Positions 8,014-16,022 of a stretch of 33,269 nt of DNA are shown piece after piece. The stretch lies in contig JAPLMQ010000215.1 of assembly GCA_026386955.1 (NCBI GenBank), forward strand, positions 1 through 33,269, written 5' to 3'. How positions within the stretch are numbered: the stretch's first letter is position 1; every line of letters begins with the position of its first letter. The notes under the pieces were generated by a model, which had not been told where the DNA came from, did not search any database, and was given only the letters and a program-made list of their open reading frames with translations. This DNA is from Planctomycetota bacterium. GTDB lineage: Bacteria; Planctomycetota; Phycisphaerae; Phycisphaerales; Phycisphaeraceae. The translations under genes were made by a program, and so were the position numbers.

Positions 8014-8853
8014 CTACTTCCCCTCGCGCCTCGGCGGGACCGCCGACACGCCCTCGAGCCCGCCGCTCACGCGGACGAGTTCGCCGGTCATCCACGACGC
8101 CTGCGGGCCGCAGAGGAAGGCCACGAGGCCGGCGATCTCCCGCGGCTCGCCCCAGCGGCCAAGGGGGATCGAGGCCCGCACGCGCTCGATCATCTGCTCC
8201 TGCGTGAGCCCCAGCGTCTGGCCTCGTTGGGCCATGACGCGCTCGTTGAATTCGGTGAGGACGGGCCCGGGGCAGACGGCGTTGACGCGCACGCCGTAGG
8301 CGGCGAGCTCGAGGGCGAGGCTGCGGGTGAGCGCGTTGACGCCGGCCTTGGCGACGTTGTAGGAGGTGACCAGGGCCGCGGGGGTCAGGCCGTTGATGGA
8401 GGACATGTTGACGATGCACCCGCCGCGCTGCCGCTCCATGATCTCCGCCGCCGCCCGGCAGCAGTGGAACGTGCCGGTGAGGGTGACGCCGATGACACGG
8501 GCCCACTGGGCGTCGCTGACCTCGCTGGTGCGGAGGACGTCCTGCCCGATGGCGGCATTGTTGACGAGGATGTCGAGCCGGGCGTGGCGGGCGACCACCT
8601 CGGCGAAGACACGCTCGACCGCGGCGCTGTCGGCGATGTCGAGCCCGACGGCCTCGGCCATGAGGCCCTGTCTCTCCAGTTCCGCGGCCGCGTGATTCGC
8701 CTTCGCCTCCTGCAGATCGGCGATCACCACGCGGGCCCCGCGGCGGGCGAGTTCGTCGGCGATCGCCAGGCCAAGGCCCTGCGCGGCGCCGGTGACCAGG
8801 GCGATCTGGCCGTCGAGTTCGCGGGGAAGAGGGACGAGGGCGGGGTTTGGCAT
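8014..8853 (-). CDS. SDR-family NAD(P)-dependent oxidoreductase
   Basis: A 279-residue classical short-chain dehydrogenase/reductase. The Rossmann nucleotide motif TGAAQGLG starts at residue 21, the structural NNA motif is at 98-100, and the catalytic serine (S152) and Y165-x3-K169 (YNVAK) are all present, as is the PG motif in NAVCPGPVLTEF. An acidic residue after the second strand (VIADLQEA, D46) favours NAD(H) over NADP(H). The C-terminal GxxASWMTGELVRVSGG segment is typical of FabG-like members. It could act on a keto/hydroxy group of a sugar, polyol or acyl chain; the substrate is not defined. The frame is open upstream but the conserved protein begins at the ATG at 8853; its Shine-Dalgarno is weak. 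Confidence 0.93.
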   Translation of the reverse strand: MPNPALVPLPRELDGQIALVTGAAQGLGLAIADELARRGARVVIADLQEAKANHAAAELERQGLMAEAVGLDIADSAAVERVFAEVVARHARLDILVNNAAIGQDVLRTSEVSDAQWARVIGVTLTGTFHCCRAAAEIMERQRGGCIVNMSSINGLTPAALVTSYNVAKAGVNALTRSLALELAAYGVRVNAVCPGPVLTEFNERVMAQRGQTLGLTQEQMIERVRASIPLGRWGEPREIAGLVAFLCGPQASWMTGELVRVSGGLEGVSAVPPRREGK

Positions 8854-9036
8854 GGAATTGGTTCCGGGAGAGCGGCGAGGCCTCGAAGTCGAGCGAGCAA
8901 TGGTTGAACAGCGGTGCAGAGAGACTCGCAAACACCCTAGCCGCAACATCCTGCTCCGTAGAGTAAGATTCCCGCCGACATCTTTCATCCGCACCCGCAA
9001 CCCACCTCGGCCTTCTCGATCAGACTCCAGGGGCAC

Positions 9037-9558
9037 ATGATGAGAATCGCAGCGCTTCTTGTGGCCATCGCGCTCATGCTGACTTCCTGCGGCAAGGCGC
9101 CGTCGGACTCCAAGATCCTCGAGCAAGACCCGCAGACGCTCAAGGCAGGAATCGAGTCAAAGCATCCCGCCACGTATTACATCCTTGCCCGCAAACTCAT
9201 GTCCGCGGGGGAGAAGGATGACGCCGTCTTCTGGTATTACGCGGGGCAACTTCGGTATCGCTATCACCTCGCCGCGAACCCGAAATTGGAGCCCTCCGGT
9301 GATCCGGCGCTGTTCGGCGCCCTCTCGGAAGATGTCGGCCGACCCATCAATGAATATGCGTTTGGCGACATCCCAAAACTGGCCGCGACGATCGACAAGG
9401 TGCTGGCGTGGGACGATTCCAACGCCAATGGGTTCACCGCCAAGACGCTGGCCCCGGAGCAACTTGAAAAGGTGCGTGAGGGGTTGTCGAAGTTGAAGAC
9501 GAAGATATTGGCCGAGAAAGACGAGATCATGAGGAAGCGCAAGGAAGCCGGCCATTAG
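9037..9558 (+). CDS. small lipoprotein of unknown function
   Basis: A 173-residue protein with a textbook lipoprotein signal: hydrophobic residues 4-15, lipobox LTSC, lipidated C18. Asp is not at +2 (it is Gly), so sorting cannot be judged from E. coli rules. The mature region is helical and charged, with a segment ESKHPATYYILARKLMSAGE then DDAVFWYYAGQLRYRYHL that resembles a Sel1/TPR-like helix pair; similar small proteins exist in proteobacteria, as I recall, without known role. AGGGG precedes the two adjacent ATG codons (9037 and 9040), either of which could be used. Stands alone between divergent/convergent neighbours. Confidence 0.82.
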   Translation: MMRIAALLVAIALMLTSCGKAPSDSKILEQDPQTLKAGIESKHPATYYILARKLMSAGEKDDAVFWYYAGQLRYRYHLAANPKLEPSGDPALFGALSEDVGRPINEYAFGDIPKLAATIDKVLAWDDSNANGFTAKTLAPEQLEKVREGLSKLKTKILAEKDEIMRKRKEAGH

Positions 9559-9621
9559 AACCTGATTCGGCACTCGAGCCGCATTCAACTTCAACCGTCA
9601 TTCCGATGAGGGCTGAAATGC

Positions 9622-10239
9622 TCACCCCGCCCGCCCCAACCCCGGGTGGTCGAGCTTCTTGCGAAACGCCGCCCACGCCTCGGCAGCGTGCGGGGCGTCC
9701 ATGTCGGGCACGAAGCCGAAGTCGAGGTAGACCTTGATCGCGCCAACGCGCCCGGTGCTGGTGTCGAGTTCGGCCCGGGTGTGCCGCTTCTTGAGCTCCT
9801 GCATCGCGAAGCTCATCATCGCCCGCGCGAGCCCCTTGCCCTGCGACGCCTTCTTCACGGCGACCCAGTGGATGCGCCCCCAGTCGCCGCCCTTGAAGTT
9901 GCGGTCGTACCACGCGCTGATGGTCCCCTGCGTCGAGCCGTCGGGGCCCACGAGCAGGAAGCAGCGCTGCGGGATCGCCTCGGGGTCCTTGCCGAACTGC
10001 TCCATGAAGAGCCCGCGGCGGATCGCCACAAACGGCTCGGCGTCGATCCAGACGTCCTCCCATTCCGCGGCGTCGCTGAGGGCCATCGGCCGCATGGAGT
10101 AGCCCGCGGGCATGGGGACGATCGGGAGGTTGAGCATGTCGTGCCGGACGAGCACGACGGGGCAGTTGGCCATGTCGGGCTTGGCGGGCGGAGCCGGGGG
10201 CGGCGTCGGCTGAGGCTGTGCGGGGTTGGCGTCGCTCAC
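9622..10239 (-). CDS. GNAT-family N-acetyltransferase
   Basis: A 205-residue acetyltransferase of the GNAT superfamily, transferring acetyl from acetyl-CoA to an amine of an unknown acceptor. The acetyl-CoA-binding motif A is clear: WVAVKKASQGKGLARAMM with Q133-x-x-G-x-A pattern (QGKGLA), followed by the motif B-like segment GRVGAIKVYLDFGFVPD near residue 163. The first 25 residues are Pro/Ala-rich and probably disordered. Translation starts at GTG (10239) with CAGGAG 8 bases upstream. Cytosolic; single gene. Confidence 0.9.
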   Translation of the reverse strand: MSDANPAQPQPTPPPAPPAKPDMANCPVVLVRHDMLNLPIVPMPAGYSMRPMALSDAAEWEDVWIDAEPFVAIRRGLFMEQFGKDPEAIPQRCFLLVGPDGSTQGTISAWYDRNFKGGDWGRIHWVAVKKASQGKGLARAMMSFAMQELKKRHTRAELDTSTGRVGAIKVYLDFGFVPDMDAPHAAEAWAAFRKKLDHPGLGRAG

Positions 10240-10460
10240 GGCGGGCTCCTGAATTCACGGGGAATCCGAAACGGGCAATGTATCAGGCCCAACGGCGTCG
10301 GATGAGTTTGCCATGGATTCATCGGGCGACGATGTTGATTCATGAACATTCGGTCCGAGCATGCGTCTGAATGCGTGTGGCAGCCCGCGAGGGGCGCCGC
10401 CGCAGGCACGCCTCACGTCCCGCGTTGCATCCGCTTCCGGCCCCCATCGATCGGACACCC

Positions 10461-11291
10461 ATGAAATCCCACCCGTCTCTCCTCATGGCCTCAGTCTTGT
10501 TCGCTGCGACGTCGATCACGGCCGAGGGGCAGGCGACCGCTCCCGCGGACGAACGGGTGGCCGCGGCGATGACGGCCCTCGAAGGGCAGGACGCCCCCGC
10601 CGCCGATGCGGCCGCCACGACGTTGGCCAAGCTCGGCAAGCCCGCGATGCCGGCGTTGATCGCGGACCTGCGCCGGCCCGAGGAGGCCGTCCGCGCCCGG
10701 GCGGCCGGGGCGATCCGCCAGATCCTCGTGGCCGACCCCGCCGCGGCCCCCAACGACCACGGCAAGGCCCACTGGGAGGCGCAGGCGGCCCGCGTCGAGA
10801 TCGGCATGACCCACAAGCAGGTGCAGGAGATCCTGCCGCCCTGGCTCGGCGGGGGCGGCATCGGCAGCGGCCAGTCAAGCACCGAGTGGTATTCCGTGGA
10901 CGACTATTGGCGCGTGATGCTCGTCTACCACAACACCAAGGGCCTGATGCAAAAGCCGGAGATCCAGCCCATGGTCGTCGACCATTGGTCTGCCCCGCCG
11001 GCCAATTTCACCGGCACGTGGACGGCGTGGTACGTCAACGGGCAGAAGTCCCACGAGATCGAATACCGCAACGGGAAATACAACGGGACGTTCACCACCT
11101 TCCACCCAAACGGGAAGAAGTGCGTCGAGCAGCATTACGTGAACCACACGGCGGAAGGGACGGACACCGGCTGGTATCCCGACGGCAGGAAGATGTACGA
11201 GGGCACGTACCGCCATGGCAAGCAGGTGGGGACGTGGACGCATTGGCATGAGGACGGCCAAGTGAAGTTGGTGCAGAAGTTCGGGGAGTAG
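10461..11291 (+). CDS. secreted protein with MORN_2 (YwqK-like) repeats
   Basis: A 276-residue protein with a Sec signal peptide (residues 1-21, likely cut after SITA). Residues 32-95 look like one or two HEAT-type helical repeats (AAATTLAKLGKPAMPALIAD). The C-terminal third (about 185-275) is a run of MORN_2 repeats: GTWTAWYVNGQK, GTFTTFHPNGKK, TGWYPDGRKMYEG, GTWTHWHEDGQ. This repeat type is found in the YwqK antitoxin-like family, where many members have no proven toxin partner; none is seen here. A second in-frame start exists upstream, but only this ATG gives the signal peptide. Extracytoplasmic scaffold or binding role is inferred. Confidence 0.82.
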   Translation: MKSHPSLLMASVLFAATSITAEGQATAPADERVAAAMTALEGQDAPAADAAATTLAKLGKPAMPALIADLRRPEEAVRARAAGAIRQILVADPAAAPNDHGKAHWEAQAARVEIGMTHKQVQEILPPWLGGGGIGSGQSSTEWYSVDDYWRVMLVYHNTKGLMQKPEIQPMVVDHWSAPPANFTGTWTAWYVNGQKSHEIEYRNGKYNGTFTTFHPNGKKCVEQHYVNHTAEGTDTGWYPDGRKMYEGTYRHGKQVGTWTHWHEDGQVKLVQKFGE

Positions 11292-11387
11292 AGCGCAGCC
11301 ATGGATGGAATGATGCAACACGGTTCGGGCCGCATTTCGCCTCGCGAACAGGTGGAGCAATAGCCCATGCCGTTAGACTGAGACGCG

Positions 11388-11921
11388 ATGAACCCGGGCG
11401 GACGGCAAATCCGGCGCTGGCTCTTCAACGCGGCTGCACTGCTGTCGCTGCTACTGGCGATCGCCGTCGCGGGGCTTTGGATTCGGAGTGTGTGGTGGAC
11501 TGGAGATGGAGTCTTCCTTGCCAAGTCACACGCGATGGCAGTCCTCTATTACTCGAGAGGGCGCCTCATTCTCGATGTCTGCCGGATGAGGGATGACATG
11601 GGGCCGGGAAGTGTTTCGGTGAACGCATATCCACCGATGGCCACGGAATGGCTCCCAATCCTGCGCACCCAGCAGGACAGCGACTACATCACTTCGAAGT
11701 TCACAAGCATCTTTTTCCTGGAATGCCCGGACTTCGCGATCATCGGCTTGCTCTCCATCCTCCCCGCGATGTGGATCCACCGTGGCTTCCGTCAACGACC
11801 ACGGCCTGGGTTCTGCTCCGCCTGCGGCTACGATCTCCGCGCCAGCAATGACGCCTGCCCCGAATGCGGCGAGCCGATCCCCGTCAAGGCGCCTATTCCG
11901 CTGGATGAAAAGCCGTTGTAG
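11388..11921 (+). CDS. membrane protein with C-terminal CxxCGYDLR zinc ribbon
   Basis: A 177-residue protein with two probable membrane spans, residues 12-32 and about 113-128, and an extracytoplasmic region between them. The C-terminal tail is a zinc ribbon with C143, C146, C157 and C160 in the pattern CSACGYDLRAS...CPECG, placed just after a basic stretch (HRGFRQRPRPG) that would keep it cytoplasmic. This short ribbon attached to small membrane proteins is a recurring and characteristic element of planctomycete (Phycisphaerae) genomes, in my recollection; its function is unknown. No operon partner; the next gene begins about 85 bp on. Confidence 0.82.
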   Translation: MNPGGRQIRRWLFNAAALLSLLLAIAVAGLWIRSVWWTGDGVFLAKSHAMAVLYYSRGRLILDVCRMRDDMGPGSVSVNAYPPMATEWLPILRTQQDSDYITSKFTSIFFLECPDFAIIGLLSILPAMWIHRGFRQRPRPGFCSACGYDLRASNDACPECGEPIPVKAPIPLDEKPL

Positions 11922-12005
11922 GAAATGATGGGAGAAGCCGCACTCGTCGAACGACCGCAGCCGCTTCGCCCCAAGCACATCCACCTCTCAACCGCGGTTC
12001 GACCC

Positions 12006-12914
12006 ATGCCCCCACAAAACCCCATCCCCGCCCTCCTGGCTCGCGGGCCCGGCCACCAATTCGTGGTCTACGGCGACTGCTGCTCGGGCATCCCCGGGAC
12101 GCCTTTCGAGGCCAACTTCGCGGCGGTCAACGCGGCGCTGCGCCGGATCGATCCCCAGCCGGAGTTCATCCTCTTCGCGGGCGACCACATCCAAGGCATG
12201 ACCGACGACGCGCCGACGCTGCGGAGCCAATGGCGCCATTTCTTCGAGCGCGAGATGGCGTGGCTCGACCGCAAGGCCGTGCCGTTTTACTCCGCGACGA
12301 GCAACCACAACACCTGCAACGCCGTGAGCGAGGCCGTGTGGCGGGAGGTGTTCACCGACCTGCCCCGCAACGGCCCGCCCGAGCAGCAGGGGCTGAGCTA
12401 CTGGGTCCGCCGGGGCGACCTGCTCGTGGTCGTGGCCAACACCTCCTTCACGGGCCTGGGCGGGCAGGCGCACGTGGAATGCGCGTGGCTCGACCGCGTG
12501 CTGGCCGAGAACGCCGACGCGCGGCACAAGCTGGTGATGGGGCACCACCCCATCTGGCCGGTGAACGGGTACACCGAGGCGCCCGGGTGGTGCATCGAGC
12601 GAGGGCAGGGGCAGGCGATGTGGCGCGTGCTGGTCGCCCGCGGCGTGACGGCCTACCTCTGCAGCCACATCATCGCGTTCGACGCGCAGGAGCACGGGGG
12701 CATCCTGCAACTGACCACCGGCGGGGCCGGCACGAGCTACGGCCCGGGCGGCTTCATGGACGGGCCGGCGGAGTACCACCACTTCGTGCAGGCGGCGCTG
12801 GACGGGCAAGGCCTGCGCTGCCAGACGATCGACCCGCAGGGGCGCGCCCGCGAGCGCGTGGAGTGGCGCCCGGGCGCGGGGTTGGTGCAGGGCGTGGTGG
12901 ATGGCGATGCGTAA
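12006..12914 (+). CDS. calcineurin-like metallophosphoesterase with altered metal motifs
   Basis: A 302-residue protein of the metallophosphatase (calcineurin-like) fold. Recognisable motifs in order are VVYGDCC (D24, normally GD-x-H), FAGDHI (D60, normally GD-x2-D), SNHN (N100-H101, normally GNH), GHHPIW (H180/H181) and CSHII (H221, normally GH-x-H). The overall architecture is intact, but the histidine of motif 1 and the last histidine of motif 5 are replaced by Cys and Ile, so one metal site may be changed or lost. No signal peptide. Start is the ATG at 12006 where the conserved protein begins; no strong Shine-Dalgarno. A terminator-like hairpin follows the stop. Phosphoester substrate unknown. 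Confidence 0.85.
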   Translation: MPPQNPIPALLARGPGHQFVVYGDCCSGIPGTPFEANFAAVNAALRRIDPQPEFILFAGDHIQGMTDDAPTLRSQWRHFFEREMAWLDRKAVPFYSATSNHNTCNAVSEAVWREVFTDLPRNGPPEQQGLSYWVRRGDLLVVVANTSFTGLGGQAHVECAWLDRVLAENADARHKLVMGHHPIWPVNGYTEAPGWCIERGQGQAMWRVLVARGVTAYLCSHIIAFDAQEHGGILQLTTGGAGTSYGPGGFMDGPAEYHHFVQAALDGQGLRCQTIDPQGRARERVEWRPGAGLVQGVVDGDA

Positions 12915-12935
12915 TCCGGTGAGGCGATCCGGCAT

Positions 12936-12973
12936 GGCTCGCGATGGGTCCTGTGAATCGCGAGCCCCGTTTT
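12936..12973 (+). terminator. rho-independent terminator after the phosphoesterase gene
   Basis: Perfect 10-bp inverted repeat GGCTCGCGAT/ATCGCGAGCC with an 11-base loop, followed by CCGTTTT, 22 bases past the stop codon at 12914. Orientation and position fit termination of the plus-strand gene. Confidence 0.7.
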
Positions 12974-13012
12974 GGGTCGAAATCCGCGTCTACGTCTATC
13001 GCTCGCTCGCCA

Positions 13013-13339
13013 TCAAATCCCCAACCACCGAATCAATCCCAAGACCGATCCAAACAGCAGCATCGGCACAAGCACGATGACGAGGCAAAGCGCCCCGATG
13101 CCTGCAGCGGTGGTTGCATTCGAATGCCGGTTCGCCGCAAACGTGCGGTCGAAAACACGCCCCGCGGCGGTGCCCGTTGCAAGGGTCGCCATCCCAATGA
13201 TGAACCCCAGCAAGGCTCCAAGAACAAGCCCCATCAACTCAGCCAAGAACCCGTGCTTGCCTCCAAGCCCGATGCCCAAGGCAAGACCGATTCCAACCGT
13301 CAGAAACACGACCACTTGTCGATGCATGCAGCGCCGCAT
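13013..13339 (-). CDS. small three-span membrane protein, unknown function
   Basis: A 108-residue hydrophobic protein with three probable membrane spans (about residues 8-27, 31-56 and 82-105), rich in Gly (GIGLALGIGLGG, LGALLGFIIG). Between spans 2 and 3 is a polar loop FDRTFAANRHSNATT. Family not recognised. It lies 36 bp downstream of the pilin-like gene on the same strand and may be co-transcribed with it. Starts at 13339 or at the ATG at 13327 (MHRQVVVF) are both possible; AAGGA abuts the first ATG. Base composition is lower in GC than its neighbours. Confidence 0.6.
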   Translation of the reverse strand: MRRCMHRQVVVFLTVGIGLALGIGLGGKHGFLAELMGLVLGALLGFIIGMATLATGTAAGRVFDRTFAANRHSNATTAAGIGALCLVIVLVPMLLFGSVLGLIRWLGI

Positions 13340-13375
13340 TCCTTCACGAGTCCCATCGGGGCGCGACTTCGCGCC

Positions 13376-14380
13376 TCAATACCCCTGATAGTAGTCCAGC
13401 AGCGCGAACTTCCGGCTCTCGAAATAATTGGGCGAGCCGATGTACCAGTTCTTCGCGACGGAGGTGTTGGCGAGGTGGGTCAGCCAGGCAGGGTTGTTCT
13501 CGATGCGGACGGAGTAGTCGCCGCGCATCACGTTGGCCTGCTGCTTCAAGGGGTCGAGCATGTTGAAGGTCCGGTTCATCATGATCGACTTGTTCCCCCA
13601 GGCGTCGCTGGACTGGCGGGCGTTGGCGCGGGCGGCGGCGCGCTTGAGGCCGGTCACGACGGTGTTGCCCAGAACGGAGGTCTGCTTGGAGAGGATGAAC
13701 CCGGTGGAGATGGCGGGGTTGTACCAGGAGTAGTCGTCGCCGCGGTAGATGTAGCTGGAGTCGAGGCCGTAGTTGGTGCCCGTGACGTAGAAGCCCCACT
13801 TGCCTTGCTTGTTCCAGTTGGTGATCCGCGTGTCTCCGTACCAATCCCTCAGGGCCCAGAAGCTCGCATAGGGGCCGGTGTTGGGGAAGGCGTTGTCGGC
13901 GTCGCGGGTGGGCGAGCGGTCGTTGGGGGAGAAGAGCACGTCGAGGGAGGTGACGTACGTGCCGAACTGGGCGTAGCTGGGGGGCGTGCCCTTGCCGCCG
14001 GAGGGGACCAGGACGCCCAGGCCCATGGGGGCGTTCTGGAGGGCGGTTACGCCGCCGGGGCTGAGGCCCCAGATGCTGGCGCCGGCGCAGTCGCCGTTGG
14101 GGGCGTCGTCGTTCTGGGAGAACCCGCCGAAGAGCGGGGCGAAGTCGCTGTTGTCGGCGGCGTAGATGGCGATGCCGCGCCCGATCTGCTGCATGTTCGC
14201 GGCGTCGACCATGATGTTCGCCACGTTCCACGCCTTGCTCAGCGCGGGGAGCAGCAGGCCGACCAACACCCCGATCAGCGCGATGGTCACCAGCAGTTCG
14301 ACAAGGGTGAAGCCCCGGAAACCCCGGACGCCCCGAATGCCCCGACTCGCGCGAAACATCCTGCGTGAATCATGAAACAT
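13376..14380 (-). CDS. pilin-like protein with prepilin N-terminal cleavage/methylation domain
   Basis: A 334-residue type II secretion/type IV pilus pseudopilin-like protein. A basic leader (residues 1-23) ends in RG, and the mature protein begins FTLVELLVTIALIGVLVGLL, with cleavage expected between G23 and F24 and the conserved glutamate at position +5 (E28). The long globular domain (residues 55-334) is aromatic and Asn-rich and exported. Planctomycetes encode many such proteins. It lacks the H-X9-DG C-terminal motif that I expect in DUF1559 members, so it is a different subgroup. AGGTGG sits 5 bases before the chosen ATG, which decides the start over upstream codons. A 15-bp tandem repeat lies in the upstream region. 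Confidence 0.88.
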   Translation of the reverse strand: MFHDSRRMFRASRGIRGVRGFRGFTLVELLVTIALIGVLVGLLLPALSKAWNVANIMVDAANMQQIGRGIAIYAADNSDFAPLFGGFSQNDDAPNGDCAGASIWGLSPGGVTALQNAPMGLGVLVPSGGKGTPPSYAQFGTYVTSLDVLFSPNDRSPTRDADNAFPNTGPYASFWALRDWYGDTRITNWNKQGKWGFYVTGTNYGLDSSYIYRGDDYSWYNPAISTGFILSKQTSVLGNTVVTGLKRAAARANARQSSDAWGNKSIMMNRTFNMLDPLKQQANVMRGDYSVRIENNPAWLTHLANTSVAKNWYIGSPNYFESRKFALLDYYQGY

Positions 14381-14499
14381 ATTCCACCTCTCTCCCGGCC
14401 GGGACAGCGCCGCGATGCCGCAACGTTGCGGCCACATCCATCGCCCACTCGAGGCGCCGCCGATCCGGAACACATCAAACATCAAATACCGCCAAAAAA

Positions 14500-14528
14500 C
14501 CCGATGTGAAACGACCCGATGTGAAACG
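14500..14528. repeat. two tandem copies of a 15-bp repeat
   Basis: The unit CCCGATGTGAAACG(A) occurs twice head to tail between the two minus-strand genes, 120-150 bases before the pilin-like start codon. It could be a regulator-binding site or simple slippage; nothing further supports either. Confidence 0.5.
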
Positions 14529-14563
14529 CCATGAACGCCCGCTCCGCGCATTTCACGATCCCT

Positions 14564-15151
14564 TCACGGACTGCGCGGCACGCAGGGCTGGAGCGTCTCC
14601 CCCTCCTTGCATCGCCCCGCGGCCTCCTCCTCGATCGCCGCCACAGCGTCGTCCGACTTGGGCGTCCACTTCCACTCCTCCGCCGGCGTGGCGGAATCGA
14701 CCTTGGCGATGACCAGCCCGTCGTGCGCGTCCTCGGGGTCGATGCCCCGCAGCTCCTTCTCGGAGGCGGGCATCCTGCTCCCCGTCGCGTGCTCCTCGGG
14801 GGCGAGCTCGCGCTTGGCCTTGCCCTCGGGCGTGTACTTTTCGACGTAGGCGACGAAGCGCTTGGAGGCGTCCCGGCAGCTCCCGCATGAGAAGACCAAG
14901 GCCCGCACGCCCTCCGACTTGACGTCGGGCTTCTTCGGATCGGGCGGCGCCTGGATGGGCGGGATCGAATCCGGAGCGGCGGAAAAGAGCTGGTTTGTGC
15001 CCAAGTCGTAGTACCAGACGTTCATGCCCTCGTCGCTCGCCTGGGCGTGGCGGTTGAGCAACGCGAGGCCTCCGATCACGAGCAGCACGGCCGCGCAGAA
15101 GACGACGAACGCGTACTGCCCCAGCAGCTTGCGGATGTTCACGGAGTCCAT
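14564..15151 (-). CDS. single-span membrane-anchored protein, unknown function
   Basis: A 195-residue protein with one N-terminal membrane anchor (residues 13-33) after a short basic cytoplasmic tail (NIRKLLGQY). A soluble domain follows containing VWYYDLGTNQLFSA, a Pro-rich hinge near 63-77 and a C89-x2-C92 pair (FSCGSCRDASKRFVAYVEKYTPEG), which may bind metal or form a disulfide. Similar short 'WYYDL..LF' proteins are common in planctomycetes, as I recall, without known role. GGAG lies 8 bases before the ATG. It is upstream of the pilin-like gene on the same strand (183 bp gap), which makes a shared export or pilus role possible but unproven. Confidence 0.72.
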   Translation of the reverse strand: MDSVNIRKLLGQYAFVVFCAAVLLVIGGLALLNRHAQASDEGMNVWYYDLGTNQLFSAAPDSIPPIQAPPDPKKPDVKSEGVRALVFSCGSCRDASKRFVAYVEKYTPEGKAKRELAPEEHATGSRMPASEKELRGIDPEDAHDGLVIAKVDSATPAEEWKWTPKSDDAVAAIEEEAAGRCKEGETLQPCVPRSP

Positions 15152-15352
15152 GGATCGACTCCGTTGATCGGCCCGCGCAGGGGCGCCCGCGCGGCCGAGC
15201 GCAGGCGCATGCGAATCCTCGCGCGGCGAGCGGCCTCGCGAGGCGGGAAAATCCTGTCGCCCGGTTTTTCAAGCACGCATGACAGCACGAGACATGGTTC
15301 CCGAAAGCGTCGAACAAACGCACCGGGCGAGGCTGGGCCAAGCACCGGCTAC

Positions 15353-15484
15353 GGGAGGTGAAAATCCTGTGGGGACGTTTCGATCGGACTCATGTCCGAT
15401 CGTCGGCCGCAAGCCCAGGCGCTGACCCGAGGGTCACGTGTGGCTTGAATCGGTCTCCGTCCCCAAGCATCTCTCCTCCCTCCC
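15353..15484 (-). ncRNA. candidate structured RNA of unknown class
   Basis: Read on the minus strand, this stretch can fold into nested helices. The outermost is GGGAGG with CCTCCC (15479-15484/15353-15358), and inside it TGGGGACG with CGTCCCCA (15458-15465/15370-15377). These enclose a compound hairpin (AAGCC/GGCTT around GACCC/GGGTC, 15411-15446) and a perfect 9-bp hairpin with a 4-base loop (15381-15402). A TTATACT -10 box at 15494-15500 would start a transcript just before the outer helix. It also contains a 26-codon frame (15470-15390) with a GGAGGAG ribosome site, so a leader peptide is an alternative. I match it to no known RNA family. Confidence 0.38.
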
Positions 15485-15493
15485 TGCGTTGCG

Positions 15494-15500
15494 AGTATAA
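15494..15500 (-). promoter_or_regulatory. -10 box (TTATACT)
   Basis: A near-consensus sigma70-type -10 element on the minus strand, TATACT at 15494-15499. No convincing -35 hexamer is found at 15-19 bp. It would drive the candidate structured RNA and possibly the gene starting at 15151. Confidence 0.4.
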
Positions 15501-16022
15501 CCCACTCGTACACGAAAACGCATGAATATCCGCGGAAAACAAGGGCCAATTCGTCGTCGGGAGCGCACGAAGCCGGATACTTTCCGCAGCTTGCCCAGAT
15601 ACACACCGGCCGTGGACCGTCGCGGCGCCGCGATGGTGAGCAGGGTTGCCCCGCGTTCCTAACCCGCGCGTGGCCGACTCCCAGCCAACCGCCGCCGCCG
15701 AGACTTGAGGCCGCACGTTCGCAAGCCACGCGGCGTCGGCCACTTGAACGCATCGCCCGGCCGCGTTGAATCCCTGCACGGCCGTGACGAAGCGGCGGGC
15801 GTGCGGCGTACGGGTTAAGGAATCGCCCGCCAACGCGATCGCGATGGATCAGGGGAATACCGATGGGCCCTTCGGGAAACGCGGCAACGCCAGGCTCGAT
15901 GCCGCGATGTGCCGGCGATGGTCATTTCCTGCATCCGCCTCGCTCGACTTCTTGCCTACACTTTCACCAAGACAGCAAGCCAGGCGACCCCATCGAACCA
16001 CGAACCCTCCAGGAATCACGTG
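15501..16022. other. gene-poor stretch without recognisable features
   Basis: The stretch upstream of the alcohol dehydrogenase gene carries only Arg/Ala-rich open frames on both strands that look like random GC-rich sequence. A weak TACACT at 15957-15962 is the only promoter-like site. I see no RNA gene or coding region here. Confidence 0.5.

Noticed and set aside
10461..11291. Toxin-antitoxin module suspected from the YwqK-like repeats
   Set aside because: The protein has a signal peptide and no toxin-like neighbour.
12944..14368. A 474-codon plus-strand frame opposite the pilin-like gene
   Set aside because: Its Gly/Val/Glu-rich sequence mirrors the pilin-like gene in antisense; the minus strand has a prepilin motif and a perfect Shine-Dalgarno.
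15531..15700. RNase P RNA or tmRNA suspected from a GGAAAGTATCC-like string
   Set aside because: None of the other conserved blocks of either RNA could be found on either strand.
15390..15833. 147-codon and 134-codon minus-strand frames in the gene-poor stretch
   Set aside because: Sequence is low in protein-like character, overlaps in two frames, and has no domain; only the short 26-codon part with a ribosome site was kept as a possibility.
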